Shown: in pieces, positions 43,428 to 53,100 of the stretch
Position numbering within the stretch: position 1 is the first letter of the stretch
How the letters are laid out: every line of letters starts with the position of its first letter
Assembly: GCA_913060515.1 (NCBI GenBank)
Contig: CAJXRZ010000005.1
Coordinates: 94,642 to 158,641 of the forward strand
Origin: an uncultured Pseudomonadota bacterium
Lineage (GTDB): Bacteria; Myxococcota_A; UBA796; CAJQPC01
Reading direction: 5' to 3'
Length of the DNA: 64,000 nt
Translations under genes and position numbers: made by a program
The notes under the pieces: generated by a model
Database searches by the model: none
Told to the model about the DNA's origin: nothing
Seen by the model: only the letters and a program-made list of their open reading frames with translations

Positions 43428-44753
43428 ATGGCTGAATTCTTCGAAATGCCCCAGGCCACGCCGACCATGGAGTTTGGCACCCTTGGGGAGTGGAAAAAGT
43501 CCGAGGGCGACAAGCTCTCCCCCCAAGACGTCATCGCCGTCGTGGAGACCGACAAGGCCGCCATGGACGTCGAGGTCTTCGACTCGGTGGTCCTGCTCAA
43601 GATCCTCGCTGCCGATGGTGACGAGATCCCGGCTGGCTTCCCCATCGCGATCATCGGTCAGGAGGGAGACGACATCTCCGCCCTGATGGAGCAGTTCGCG
43701 TCCATGGAGCCGGGCGGCGCTGCACCAGCGGCAGAAGCTGCTCCCGCCCCCGAGGCCAAGTCGGCCCCAGCTGCGGCCCCCGTGGCAAAGGCCCCCGCTG
43801 CGCCAAAGGCCGAGCTCAATGCTGGCTGGACCGGTCCTGGCTACGCGGGCAAGCCCCTGGACGACGCTCTGATGGAGACATGGGGCACCTTCCATGTGGA
43901 AGGCCCCAAGGTGCGAAGCTCTCCCCTGGCCCGCAAGCTGGCGGCGTCCAAAGGCATCGACGTGGCCTCGGTCACGGGCTCCGGTCCCAACGGGCGCGTG
44001 GTGAAGGCGGACGTGGAGGCGTACAAGGCCCCTTCGGTCAGCTACGGAGTCGCTGCTCCAAAGGCAGACGAGATCGTGCGCAACTCCAAGATGCGCAAGG
44101 TCATCGCCGGGCGGCTCAAGGAGTCCTACCTGGACGCTCCGGTCTTCTTTCTGACCGCCGTCTTGGACTGTGATTCCCTGGTCGCCTTCCGCAAGGACCT
44201 GAACGGCCAGCTCGCTGAGCAAGGCCTGAAGGTCTCCTACAACGACCTGACCGTCGCGGCCGTGGCCAAGGCCCTGCGCGATGTCCCTGAAGTCAACGCT
44301 TCTTGGGGCCCCGACAACATCACGCGCTTTGGCAGCGTGGACGTCGGCGTGGCTGTGGCTCTGCCCGACGGCTTGATCACGCCGGTCATCCGTCAGGCCG
44401 ACAAGAAGAGCTTGGTGCAGCTGGCTGCAGAGACCAAGGATCTGGTGGGCCGGGCCCGCGACCGCAAGCTGGATCCCAGCGAGTACAGCGGCGCCGGCTT
44501 TGCCGTCTCCAACCTGGGCATGATGCAGATCGACCAGTTCACCGCCATCATCAACCCGCCGGGCAGCGGCATCTTGGCTGTCGGCGCCCTTCAGCAGGAG
44601 CCTGTCGTCAAGAACGGCGAGCTGGCTGTGGGCTGGCGCATGAAGGTCACCATGACCTGCGACCACCGGGTGATTGACGGCGCCTTGGGCGCTCGATTCC
44701 TGCAGTCCTTCCGGGGCTACATCGAGAACCCAATGCGCATCGTGGTGCTCTGA
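43428..44753 (+). CDS. pdhC: Dihydrolipoamide acetyltransferase (E2 of pyruvate dehydrogenase)
   Basis: It passes the acetyl group from lipoyl to CoA and forms the core of the complex. The 441-residue protein has one lipoyl domain with the lipoyl-lysine Lys43 in ETDKAAMDVE, an Ala/Pro-rich linker (about 95-135), a peripheral subunit-binding domain (VRSSPLARKLAASKGIDVAS) and the catalytic domain ending in DHRVIDGALGARFLQSF, with the catalytic His and Asp. It begins 2 nt after pdhB and its stop overlaps the lpd start. Confidence 0.96.
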   Translation: MAEFFEMPQATPTMEFGTLGEWKKSEGDKLSPQDVIAVVETDKAAMDVEVFDSVVLLKILAADGDEIPAGFPIAIIGQEGDDISALMEQFASMEPGGAAPAAEAAPAPEAKSAPAAAPVAKAPAAPKAELNAGWTGPGYAGKPLDDALMETWGTFHVEGPKVRSSPLARKLAASKGIDVASVTGSGPNGRVVKADVEAYKAPSVSYGVAAPKADEIVRNSKMRKVIAGRLKESYLDAPVFFLTAVLDCDSLVAFRKDLNGQLAEQGLKVSYNDLTVAAVAKALRDVPEVNASWGPDNITRFGSVDVGVAVALPDGLITPVIRQADKKSLVQLAAETKDLVGRARDRKLDPSEYSGAGFAVSNLGMMQIDQFTAIINPPGSGILAVGALQQEPVVKNGELAVGWRMKVTMTCDHRVIDGALGARFLQSFRGYIENPMRIVVL

Positions 44754-46132
44754 TGGCCCACTTCAACGTCTTGGTCATCGGCTCAGGACCTGGAGGCTAC
44801 GTCGCGGCCATTCGTGCCGAGCAGCTGGGCCTGAAGGCCGCGTGTATCGAGATGGCTGAGCTGGGAGGCGTGTGCCTGAACTGGGGCTGCATTCCGTCCA
44901 AGGCCATCCTCAAGTCCGCCGAATACGCGAACCTGGCCCGGCACCTCGATGACTACGGCATCTCCGTGGGCGACGTGTCCGTAGACATGCCCAAGATCAT
45001 CAAGCGTTCCAGGCGGGTGGCCAAGAAGTCCGAGAAGGGCGTGAAGTACTTGTTCAAGAAGTACGGCGTGACCCACATCCAGGGCCGCGGCCAGCTCGCT
45101 GGTGGCGGAAAGGTCGTGGTGACCGCTGGGGAGGAGCAGGTCGAGCACACTGCAGACCACATCATCGTGGCCACAGGCGCTCGCGCTCGCTGGTTCCCAG
45201 GGATGGAGCCCGACGGGGAGAAGATCCTCACCTACCGCGAGGCCATCGTCTCCGAGCACAAGCCCGAGAGCGTCGTGGTGCTGGGTTCCGGGGCCATTGG
45301 CCTGGAGTTCGCCTACTTCTACCGGGCCATGGGCTGCGAGGTCACTGTGGTCGAGGGCCAGGACCGCATCGCGCCTCTGGAAGACGCGGAGTGTTCTGCA
45401 GAGCTGGCCCGTGCCTACCGAAAGCTGGGCATCAAGCTTGAGCTTGGCAGCTTCTGTCAGTCCAGCGTTCGCAAGGGCGAGGGCTGCCTCACCACCTTGG
45501 CCAACGGCACCGTCATCGAGTCCGAGCAAGTCCTGCTGGCGCTCGGCGTCCAGGCCAACATCAGCGACTTGGGCTTGGAGGCCGCCGGCGTTCAGACGGA
45601 GCGTGGCTTCATCACCACGGACTCAAGCTGCATGACCACCGCTGCTGGGGTCTACGCCATCGGCGATGTCGCTGGCGCCCCCATGTTGGCCCACAAAGCC
45701 AGCACCGAGGCCCACATCTGTGTGGAGCGCATCGCCGGACACAGCGTGCCTGACCTGGACACGAACCTGATTCCCGCGGGCACCTTCTGCCAACCGCAGA
45801 TCGCCAGCGTGGGACGCACAGAGGCTCAGCTCACCGAAGAGGGCATCGCCTTTGAAGTGGGCCGCTTCCCCTTCGCTGCCAACGGAAAGAACCGGGGAAC
45901 CGGCTACACCGACGGCTTTGTGAAGGTGATGGTCTCCCCCACCGATGGCGAGCTCTTGGGCTGTCACATCATCGGACAGGACGCCACCGAGCTGCTGAGC
46001 GAGGTCGTCATGGCCATGTCCGGCGAGCTGGATGCCCAGAGCTTCCTGCACGCTGTTCACAGTCACCCCACCTCCTCAGAGGCGGTGATGGAAGCTGTGG
46101 CTGTCGCCTTGGGTGTCAGTGTCCACATGTGA
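44753..46132 (+). CDS. lpdA: Dihydrolipoamide dehydrogenase (E3)
   Basis: A flavoprotein that reoxidises dihydrolipoamide with NAD+. The 459-residue protein has the FAD motif GSGPGGYVAA (10-19), the redox disulfide Cys41/Cys46 in GGVCLNWGCIPSK, the NAD motif VVLGSGAIGLEFAYF, the YAIGDVAG FAD segment and the active-site HSHPTSSEAVMEA at the C-terminus. ATG overlaps the E2 stop by one base. Placement makes it the dedicated E3 of this complex. Confidence 0.96.
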   Translation: MAHFNVLVIGSGPGGYVAAIRAEQLGLKAACIEMAELGGVCLNWGCIPSKAILKSAEYANLARHLDDYGISVGDVSVDMPKIIKRSRRVAKKSEKGVKYLFKKYGVTHIQGRGQLAGGGKVVVTAGEEQVEHTADHIIVATGARARWFPGMEPDGEKILTYREAIVSEHKPESVVVLGSGAIGLEFAYFYRAMGCEVTVVEGQDRIAPLEDAECSAELARAYRKLGIKLELGSFCQSSVRKGEGCLTTLANGTVIESEQVLLALGVQANISDLGLEAAGVQTERGFITTDSSCMTTAAGVYAIGDVAGAPMLAHKASTEAHICVERIAGHSVPDLDTNLIPAGTFCQPQIASVGRTEAQLTEEGIAFEVGRFPFAANGKNRGTGYTDGFVKVMVSPTDGELLGCHIIGQDATELLSEVVMAMSGELDAQSFLHAVHSHPTSSEAVMEAVAVALGVSVHM

Positions 46133-46148
46133 GCCGGAGGAGGAGGCG

Positions 46149-46559
46149 GTGTTTCGGCACCAGGTCACGGTCGGATTTGGAGACTGTGACCCGGCCCGCA
46201 TCGCCTTCTACCCGAACTATTTCCGGTGGTTCGACGCCGCGTACAACGCCTACCTCTTCCAGTACTTTGGGAGCTTTGAGGAGGCGCTCACGCAGATCAA
46301 CACCATCGGCACGGGCGCGATGGAGGTTGGGGCCAGATTCCACTCTCCGGTGGTGCCAGGCGATGTGCTGGAGCTTGAGCTGCGCTTGAGCAACTGGAGC
46401 CGCAAGAGCTTCCAGGTGGACTACCTGGGAAGCTGCAAGGGCCGCCGAGTCATCACCGGATTTGAGGTGCGCGGCGTGTTTGTACGGGTGGATGGCAAGG
46501 TGAAGGCAGGCAGTACGGCCGGACTTCGGCGCGCGCTGGGGCTGACGGACCTGGGCTGA
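46149..46559 (+). CDS. Acyl-CoA thioesterase (4-hydroxybenzoyl-CoA thioesterase/YbgC family)
   Basis: A hot-dog-fold thioesterase. The GTG at 46149 has GGAGG eight bases upstream and gives 136 residues, typical for the family; a reading from 46113 would overlap lpdA. The motif GDCDPARIAFYPNYFRWFD holds the family Asp and Tyr residues of the 4-hydroxybenzoyl-CoA thioesterase group. It starts 16 nt after the lpdA stop, so it is likely the last PDH-operon gene and may hydrolyse a short acyl-CoA. The true substrate is unknown. Confidence 0.85.
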   Translation: MFRHQVTVGFGDCDPARIAFYPNYFRWFDAAYNAYLFQYFGSFEEALTQINTIGTGAMEVGARFHSPVVPGDVLELELRLSNWSRKSFQVDYLGSCKGRRVITGFEVRGVFVRVDGKVKAGSTAGLRRALGLTDLG

Positions 46560-46618
46560 AGCGTCCTGGAGGCGAGGCTGACGCCAAGTGGTACGCTGAG
46601 GCCCAAGGAGGGGGACGC

Positions 46619-47515
46619 ATGACACACGCACTCTTGATCGCCGCATGGGTAGGCTGCAGTACTCCGGCAGAACCGGAGCTTGCACACGCGCCAGATAAGG
46701 CCGCTGCCGCAGCGCCTACGGGACCCCTGGAGTTGCCTGGCGAAGGCTACAACCTGTTGACTGCACCGGCGAAGGTCGGAGACGTCACGCACACGGTCGA
46801 GCACTTGGAACTGGCCATGGACATGATCATGCGCAAGCCGGGCCAGAAGGCTCACACCCTCAAGCTGGTGCAGGCCACGGACCATGACTACAAGCGGCGT
46901 GTCACCGCCGTGGATGGCGCGGGTGAGATCGAGGGCTATCGCATCCTCGTCAAGAAAAGCATGGACACGGAGAAGTCCAAGTTTCCAGGAGAGTCCTGGA
47001 AGACCGAGACCACGGAGCTCCCACTCCACGGGGTGAGCTTCGCCGCCAAGTGGGGTGACTTTGGCTGGAGATACGAGCTGGACGATGGCAAGGCCACAGG
47101 CCATCAAGCAGCGCTCTTTGACTACTTTGGCCTTCTCTTTGGCACGATGCGGCTCCCGCCGCACAAGGTCCAGCCTGGAGACACGTGGTCGCTGTCCCCT
47201 TCAGAGGTCAAGGCACTCTTCTCGGGCCCCGGTGAGGAGATGGAAGGGAGCGTGGAATACCGCTTTGACAGCCTCGACGAATACCAAGGCCACCCGGTTG
47301 CCGTACTCAAGTTTGAAGCCGTCCTGGAGGGCAAAGGCCTAGACGGGGACCTCAAATTCGTGCTTGATGGCGCAGAGTACCGGTCCACCGAAGGCTTGGG
47401 GACGCTCCTCTTTGAAGCGAGCGGGCCGATGGAAGTGACCGGAATGCCCAAGGAGCGAGGCTATGCCGTTGGCGTGACGGGGAAGACCACCTTCAAAGTG
47501 ACCGTCACGCACTAA
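46619..47515 (+). CDS. Predicted lipoprotein of unknown function
   Basis: A 298-residue protein. AAGGAGG lies upstream of the ATG. The signal MTHALLIAAWVGC has a possible lipobox with Cys13, then an Ala/Pro-rich spacer. The mature part is beta-rich with repeated strand patterns such as HTVEHLELAMDMIMRKPGQK, YRFDSLDEYQGHPVAVLKFE and GPMEVTGMPKERGYAVGVTG, and carries no motif I recognise. It is 59 nt downstream of the thioesterase gene. Confidence 0.75.
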   Translation: MTHALLIAAWVGCSTPAEPELAHAPDKAAAAAPTGPLELPGEGYNLLTAPAKVGDVTHTVEHLELAMDMIMRKPGQKAHTLKLVQATDHDYKRRVTAVDGAGEIEGYRILVKKSMDTEKSKFPGESWKTETTELPLHGVSFAAKWGDFGWRYELDDGKATGHQAALFDYFGLLFGTMRLPPHKVQPGDTWSLSPSEVKALFSGPGEEMEGSVEYRFDSLDEYQGHPVAVLKFEAVLEGKGLDGDLKFVLDGAEYRSTEGLGTLLFEASGPMEVTGMPKERGYAVGVTGKTTFKVTVTH

Positions 47516-47524
47516 GGAGCGGCA

Positions 47525-48217
47525 TCACACCACTGTGATGCCCATCTCCCCCACCCCATCGATCCCCGCACGAACGACGGAGCCCTTCACCAGGGGCCCA
47601 ACCCCACTTGGGGTGCCCGTCAGGATCAAGTCTCCAGCCTTGAGCTCCACGTGCTCGGAGATGGCCGCGATGACCTCGGCGACGGACCAAATCTGATCGT
47701 CCAGGTCGCCTTCCTGGCGCAAGGCACCGTCCACTTCCAGCCACACGCGACCGGCCTGTGGGTGGCCCATGTCGGCTGCTGGAACCAGGGCGCTGACCGG
47801 AGCGCTCCTATCGAACCCCTTGGCCCAGTCCCATGGATGCCCCTTGGCTTTGGCCTTCTCCTGCAGGTCCCGCAGCGTAAGATCCAAGGCCACCCCGTAG
47901 CCATAGACATGGCCCATCGCCTGGTCCACCGGAATGTCCCGCCCTCCACTGGAGATGGCCACCGCAAGCTCTACCTCGTGGTGCAGCTTCTCGGTCTTTG
48001 GAGGGTAGGCGATCTCTGCCCCGGAGCTGGCATCCACGACCGCATCCGCTGGTTTGCAGAAGATCATCGGTGCGGCTCCCCGCTCGCCCGAGGCCCCCAT
48101 CTCCGCGGCGTGCTTGGCGTAGTTTCGCCCGACACAGAACACCCGGCGAATGGGGAAACGCTGCCCGTTGGAGACAGCCAAGCTGGGGGTGGAAGGTACC
48201 GGGACGACGTACGCCAT
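47525..48217 (-). CDS. Fumarylacetoacetate-hydrolase-family protein
   Basis: A 230-residue enzyme of the FAH fold (acylpyruvase, hydratase or decarboxylase type). The ATG at 48217 has AGGAG six bases upstream. CVGRNYAKHAAEMG and FCKPADAVV open the fold. The metal site is Glu81 and Glu83 in HHEVELAVAI and Asp112 in VALDLTLRDLQ. WDWAKGFDRSAPV and LTGTPSGVGPL close it. YcgM-like acylpyruvate hydrolase is the closest known relative by motifs, but the substrate cannot be told from sequence. Confidence 0.88.
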   Translation of the reverse strand: MAYVVPVPSTPSLAVSNGQRFPIRRVFCVGRNYAKHAAEMGASGERGAAPMIFCKPADAVVDASSGAEIAYPPKTEKLHHEVELAVAISSGGRDIPVDQAMGHVYGYGVALDLTLRDLQEKAKAKGHPWDWAKGFDRSAPVSALVPAADMGHPQAGRVWLEVDGALRQEGDLDDQIWSVAEVIAAISEHVELKAGDLILTGTPSGVGPLVKGSVVRAGIDGVGEMGITVV

Positions 48218-48263
48218 GGGGGACTCCTGATGTTTCTGTTCGGCGCTCGAAACCGGCGCGTTC

Positions 48264-49526
48264 TCAGCGCTCTCCGAAGCGCTCGCCAGCCTCCACCCCG
48301 AGACCAAAGCCTACGGAGGTGAAGGCATCCCGCTCCAGCAGACGGCCGGGGAAGCGGCTCTCAAAGATGTCTCTGACACAAGGCACCAGACTGGTTCCAC
48401 CCGTCAGAAAGACCGCGCCGACCTGACCGGACAAAACATCACAGTCGACCAGGAGGGTGTCCAAGCAGCCCCCCATCTTGCGCAGCATCGGGTCCACCTT
48501 GGCCTCGAAGGCCCGGCGCGAGACCGGCTCCTCCAGCACAAAGCCCGGCGCGCGGAAGCTGAGGATGCCCTCGTCCTGCTTGGAGAGCTCGATCTTGCAG
48601 CGCTCCACCGACTGAAAGAGCTGGAAGCCCAGGTTGTCCAGCAGGAGGGTCTCCAAGCGCTTGAGCCCGACCTTGTCATCGCTGCTGCGCAGCCAGCCGG
48701 CCAACTCCAGCAGGTTGGCGTCGGTGCGGGCGAAGGACAGGGCGTGCCATGAGCTGGCCGCGATGTGCAGGTGGGTGGGAATGCCCACGGGGCGCCCCAA
48801 GGGACTCCAAGTGGACCCGTACCCAAGCCTGGGCCACACCACCATCTCCACCAGCGCGGCGTCCAGATCGTTGCCCGCGATGTTCACGCCGCTGCTGCCG
48901 AGCACGTCCTCGTGCCGGTTCTGGCGTCCAACCCGAGAGGGGCCCAGACGCATCAAGGTGAAGTCGGTTGTACCGCCACCCAGATCGCCGACCAAGCAGA
49001 GGATGTCCTCGTCCAAGCTGGCCTCGAAGGCCCGGGCTGCGGCGATGGGCTCAAACTGAAAAGCGATCTCCTGAAAACCAGCCAAGGAAGCTGCGATCTC
49101 CAAGCGCCTCTGGGCCAATGCGTCCCGCTCGGGGTTGGTGTGAAACACCGCTGGGCGGCCCATCAACACGGCGTCCACAGGCGCTCCCGCTGCAGCCTCT
49201 GCCCGCTCCTTGAGCCCCTCCAAGAAACCAGCGATCAGATCCGAGAGATCCATCGCGCGGCCATGGATGAAGGTCTGGCTGAAGGCCTTGCTGGGCAAGT
49301 GACGCTTGATGGCCTGCAAGAAACGGCCATCCATCTCTTGCTCCAAGTAGGCATGCACCGCCCGGGTCCCGTAGTACTGACGCCGGTCGTTGCCGAAGTA
49401 GAGCAGGGTGGGCAGGGTCTGGGGAGGCGGAAAGTCCTCCTCCAGCTCAAGGGACTGCACCCCCTCTGGCCCCCAGAGGGACAAGGTGGTGTTTGAGGTC
49501 CCGAAATCCAGTCCACATGCGCGCAT
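48264..49526 (-). CDS. Hsp70-like actin-fold ATPase (YegD type)
   Basis: A 420-residue protein with only the nucleotide-binding domain of an Hsp70. CGLDFGTSNTTLSLWG is the phosphate-1 motif, VGDLGGGTTDFTLMRLG the phosphate-2 motif and AVFLTGGTSLVPCVRDIF the adenosine motif. The C-terminal substrate-binding domain of DnaK is missing. In these respects it matches the YegD family, whose role is poorly known. It is 46 nt upstream of the FAH-family gene on the same strand. Confidence 0.88.
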   Translation of the reverse strand: MRACGLDFGTSNTTLSLWGPEGVQSLELEEDFPPPQTLPTLLYFGNDRRQYYGTRAVHAYLEQEMDGRFLQAIKRHLPSKAFSQTFIHGRAMDLSDLIAGFLEGLKERAEAAAGAPVDAVLMGRPAVFHTNPERDALAQRRLEIAASLAGFQEIAFQFEPIAAARAFEASLDEDILCLVGDLGGGTTDFTLMRLGPSRVGRQNRHEDVLGSSGVNIAGNDLDAALVEMVVWPRLGYGSTWSPLGRPVGIPTHLHIAASSWHALSFARTDANLLELAGWLRSSDDKVGLKRLETLLLDNLGFQLFQSVERCKIELSKQDEGILSFRAPGFVLEEPVSRRAFEAKVDPMLRKMGGCLDTLLVDCDVLSGQVGAVFLTGGTSLVPCVRDIFESRFPGRLLERDAFTSVGFGLGVEAGERFGER

Positions 49527-49639
49527 GCCGTGTGCCTAATGTGCTCCGGCCAGCAGGCCCATGCTGACCTCGCATGGGGTGGCGTTGTCTTGACAAGTCA
49601 AGATGGGGATGGATAGCGTGCGTACAGCAAAGGCTCCCC

Positions 49640-50110
49640 ATGCTCCCTCTCCTCGCCCTCCTCAGCTCCCCTGATGCCCAAGCAAAGGACCTGCGCGGCC
49701 ATTTCGCCGTGGGCTTTGAGAACCAGCTCTCGGGAATGCCGGCGCTCTCCGCCAAGTATGCCTTCCCCACCGCCCAGTCCCAGCTCAACGCCCAGCTCCA
49801 AGTTGTGGCCGGTTGGAGCGTAGATCCCAAGGCTGAGGACCAGAGCTTCTTTGGCGCCCGAGGACTCTACGGGGTCGTGGCCGAAGACAACATGTCGCTG
49901 TTGGTGGGCGCCGGGCTTGGCTACGCACAGACCGGCACCGACAAGGCCTTTCGCGTGGAGCCCCTCATGAGCGCGGAGTTCTTCCTCTTCGGCTTGGAGA
50001 ATCTGGGCCTGACGCTGCAGTGGGGACTGCAGTTGGAGCTGAGCTCTGGCGGCACCGCCTTCCGAAGCATGGGCAGCGGCGCGGCCATTGGGGCCCACTA
50101 CTGGTTCTGA
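49640..50110 (+). CDS. Small exported beta-rich protein, probable outer-membrane barrel
   Basis: A 156-residue protein. ATG 49640 has AAAGG before it and begins a signal peptide (MLPLLALLSSPDAQA). The mature part alternates hydrophobic and polar residues in strands (FAVGFENQLSGMPALSAKYA, GLYGVVAEDNMSLLVGAGLG, FGLENLGLTLQWGLQLELSS) and ends with AIGAHYWF, an aromatic C-terminal residue typical of outer-membrane barrels. About six to eight strands fit. It lies 66 nt before the metallopeptidase fusion gene. Confidence 0.75.
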   Translation: MLPLLALLSSPDAQAKDLRGHFAVGFENQLSGMPALSAKYAFPTAQSQLNAQLQVVAGWSVDPKAEDQSFFGARGLYGVVAEDNMSLLVGAGLGYAQTGTDKAFRVEPLMSAEFFLFGLENLGLTLQWGLQLELSSGGTAFRSMGSGAAIGAHYWF

Positions 50111-50176
50111 GGAGAGCTGCTTCTGACGAGACCGCTTCTGACGGGCTACGATTCAGGCCGTCAGACCGGACCTTGA

Positions 50177-53100
50177 ATGCTCAGCCTGCTCTCGCTTCTC
50201 TACGCGCCCGCTGTACACGCCGCCGCCTACGACCCGGCGTTGGAGTGGCGAACGCTGCACACCGATCACTTTGAGATCACCTTCCACCAGGGGGAGGAGC
50301 AGCTCGCCAACGAGCTGGGCAGCAGCGCAGAAGAGATCTGGGCCGAGCTCACGGTAGACATGGACTGGGTCCCCAAGGCCAAGACACAGATCGTGCTGGT
50401 CGACCACACCGACATGGCCAACGGCTACGCCAGCACCGTCCCCTACAACGCCATCGTCATCTTCGTCACCGCGCCCCAAGAGAGCAGCGGGCTGGCCTAC
50501 TACGATGACTGGTCGACGATGATCCTGACCCACGAGTTCGCCCACATCCTGCACTTGGACAATGTGCAAGGGGCGCCCGCGCTGCTTCGCTACGCCCTGG
50601 GCCGCATCATCTCCGTCAACCAGCTCTCGCCCTGGTGGATCGTCGAAGGCTCGGCCACCTACCAGGAGACCCGCCACACCGGCGGTGGCCGCGGACACCT
50701 GGTCAATCCCCACTCCGAGATGCAGATCCGCACGGCATGGCTCGGGGGAGACTTCCCGACCATCGACCAGATGGACGGCTTCATGTCCGGCCCTCCTGGG
50801 GGCAACACCCGCTATGTTTTTGGACAGAGCTTCTTGGCCTGGGTGGCAGACAACACCAGCGACGATGCGGTCACACGCTGGAACAGCTCCTATGGGGGCT
50901 GGTGGTTCCCCTACTACCTGCCCGCCAAGAAGGTCTTCGGTCAGACCTGGGTGGAGCTCTACGGTGGCTGGACCGCATGGCTTGGGGAGCACTACGAGGC
51001 TCAGGTCGCCGAGATCGAGTCACACGGAGAGATGACGGTCGGCGAGCCTCTGACCGATGTCGACGGCTCCTGCTACGGCGCCACCTTCTCCCCTTCAGGC
51101 GACACGGTCGTTTGGGCCTGTAGCGAGCGCGCCACTGGCTCCAACATCTTCCTGGCCGACAGCCAAGGAAACAACGCCGAGATCGAGGTCGCCGAGGGCT
51201 TCGCCAGCACCTTCACCTGGCGCCCAGACGGCCAAGCCTTTGCCTACTCCGCCAGCCACGTCGTCGACGACTTCAACCTCTACGACGACATCTACTTCCA
51301 CGTTGTAGGCGCAGAGAGCGCGACACGCTTGACCAACGGAAAGCGTGCCCGTGACCCGGCCTTCTCCCCCGACGGAAGCGAGCTCCTGGTCGTGCAGAAC
51401 AAGGTCCAGAACAACAACCTGGGCCGCATGCGCATCGACCAGACGGTGGCCCCCCTCACGGACTACAGCGACCACACCCAGCTCAGCACGCCCGTCTGGA
51501 GCCCCGATGGCCGCTTCATCGCCTTGAGCGCTTGGCAGGACGGTCAGCGTGACCTGTGGGTCTTCAACGCAAATGGCACGCCCTACCGACGCGTCACGAT
51601 GGACACGGCCATGGACCGGGACCCGGTGTTCTCAAGCGATGGGGGCACCCTCTACTTCGCCAGCGACCGAAGCGGCGTGAGCAACCTCTACGCCGTTGAC
51701 CTGGCCACCGAGCAGCTCTTCCAAGTCACCAACGTCATCACGGGCGCCTTTCAGCCTGCCCCGAGCCCCGACGGCAGCCTCTTGATCTGGCAGCAGTTCT
51801 CCACCCGCGGCTACCAGCTCATGCGGGCCGAGGTGGACCGAAGCCTATGGCAGCCCGCCGGCGCCCTGCCGCTGTCCTTTGACAGCCGCGGAGATCTGGC
51901 AGCGCTCCTCCCGGGTAGCCCCACGACCACGCCGGCTCCAAGCGCACCTCCGCTCAAACTGGAGAACAGCGGCTTCAGCGGCGAGCAGGTCCAGACGGGA
52001 GGAAGCGGCGCCGGAAGCTTCACCCTGGGCGCTGACCAGCCAACACGCGGCGCAGACCAAGACGACGTGACCGAAACCGAGGGCACAACGCTCAGCGCAG
52101 ATCTGGACTACCCCTTCGACTACGAGGTGAGCGACTACCGGGCCCTGCCCACGCTGCTTCCTCCCCGCTACCTGATGCCTTCGGTCTACTCCACCGGAAT
52201 TGGGCTGGGCTTTAGCCTGAGCACCAGCAGCAGCGACCAGCTCAAGCGCCACCTCTACGGCGCCGCCGTGAACTACCGCAGCGACGCGAAGTTCGTGGGC
52301 TGGGGCGTGGCCTACACCTGGAACCGCTACCGCCCCATCGTGAGCCTGAGCGCCAGCCGCTCCGTGGTGCCCTACCAGGACATCTACGTTCTGCCCGACG
52401 GTGAGCCAGGAGCGGGCATCCCAATCGTCGAGTCCACGGGTGTGCGCTACTGGGACCAACGCCTGCGCTTTGGGGCCGGCGTGAGCTACTCCCGACGCCA
52501 ACGCACCGCCATGGCCTTGCGCTGGAACGGCAACCTGAGGCGCCCCCTGGAGACGCCCCTGCCCTCGGGGGTCTACGAGCCCCTGCTCCCCACCCGCGGC
52601 TTCATCTCCACCCTCTCGGCGGGCTGGAGCTACTACCGAGGCCGGGCCTACAACTACTCCATCTCCCCAGAGGACAGTCGCTTGCTTCGCGTCAGCGCGA
52701 ACGTGAACCACGCCGCAATCGGGGCCTTCGTCTACGAGGAGGGGAAGCTGACGCCCTTCAACCGGCTGCAGCTCACTGGAGAGGTGCGCGAGTACGTGGC
52801 CCTGCCTTGGGCCGAGAACCACGTCCTGGGCTTGCGGGCCGCCGGCGGCGTCTCTGTTGGGGACCAGCTCAACTATGGCTCCTTCATTCTTGGCGGCAGC
52901 TTCGGAGAGAGCCCCTGGGTTCAAACCCCAGCAGAGTGGCAGCCCCTGCGAGGCCATCCTGTCGGAGCCGACCGCGGTGACGGCTACTACTTGGGGTCCA
53001 TCGAGTACCGGGCGCCCCTCTGGCGGATCGACCGAGGCTGGCGCACTGCGCCCATCTTCTTCCGGACCCTGCACGGCGCGGCCTTTGTCGACTTTGGCGA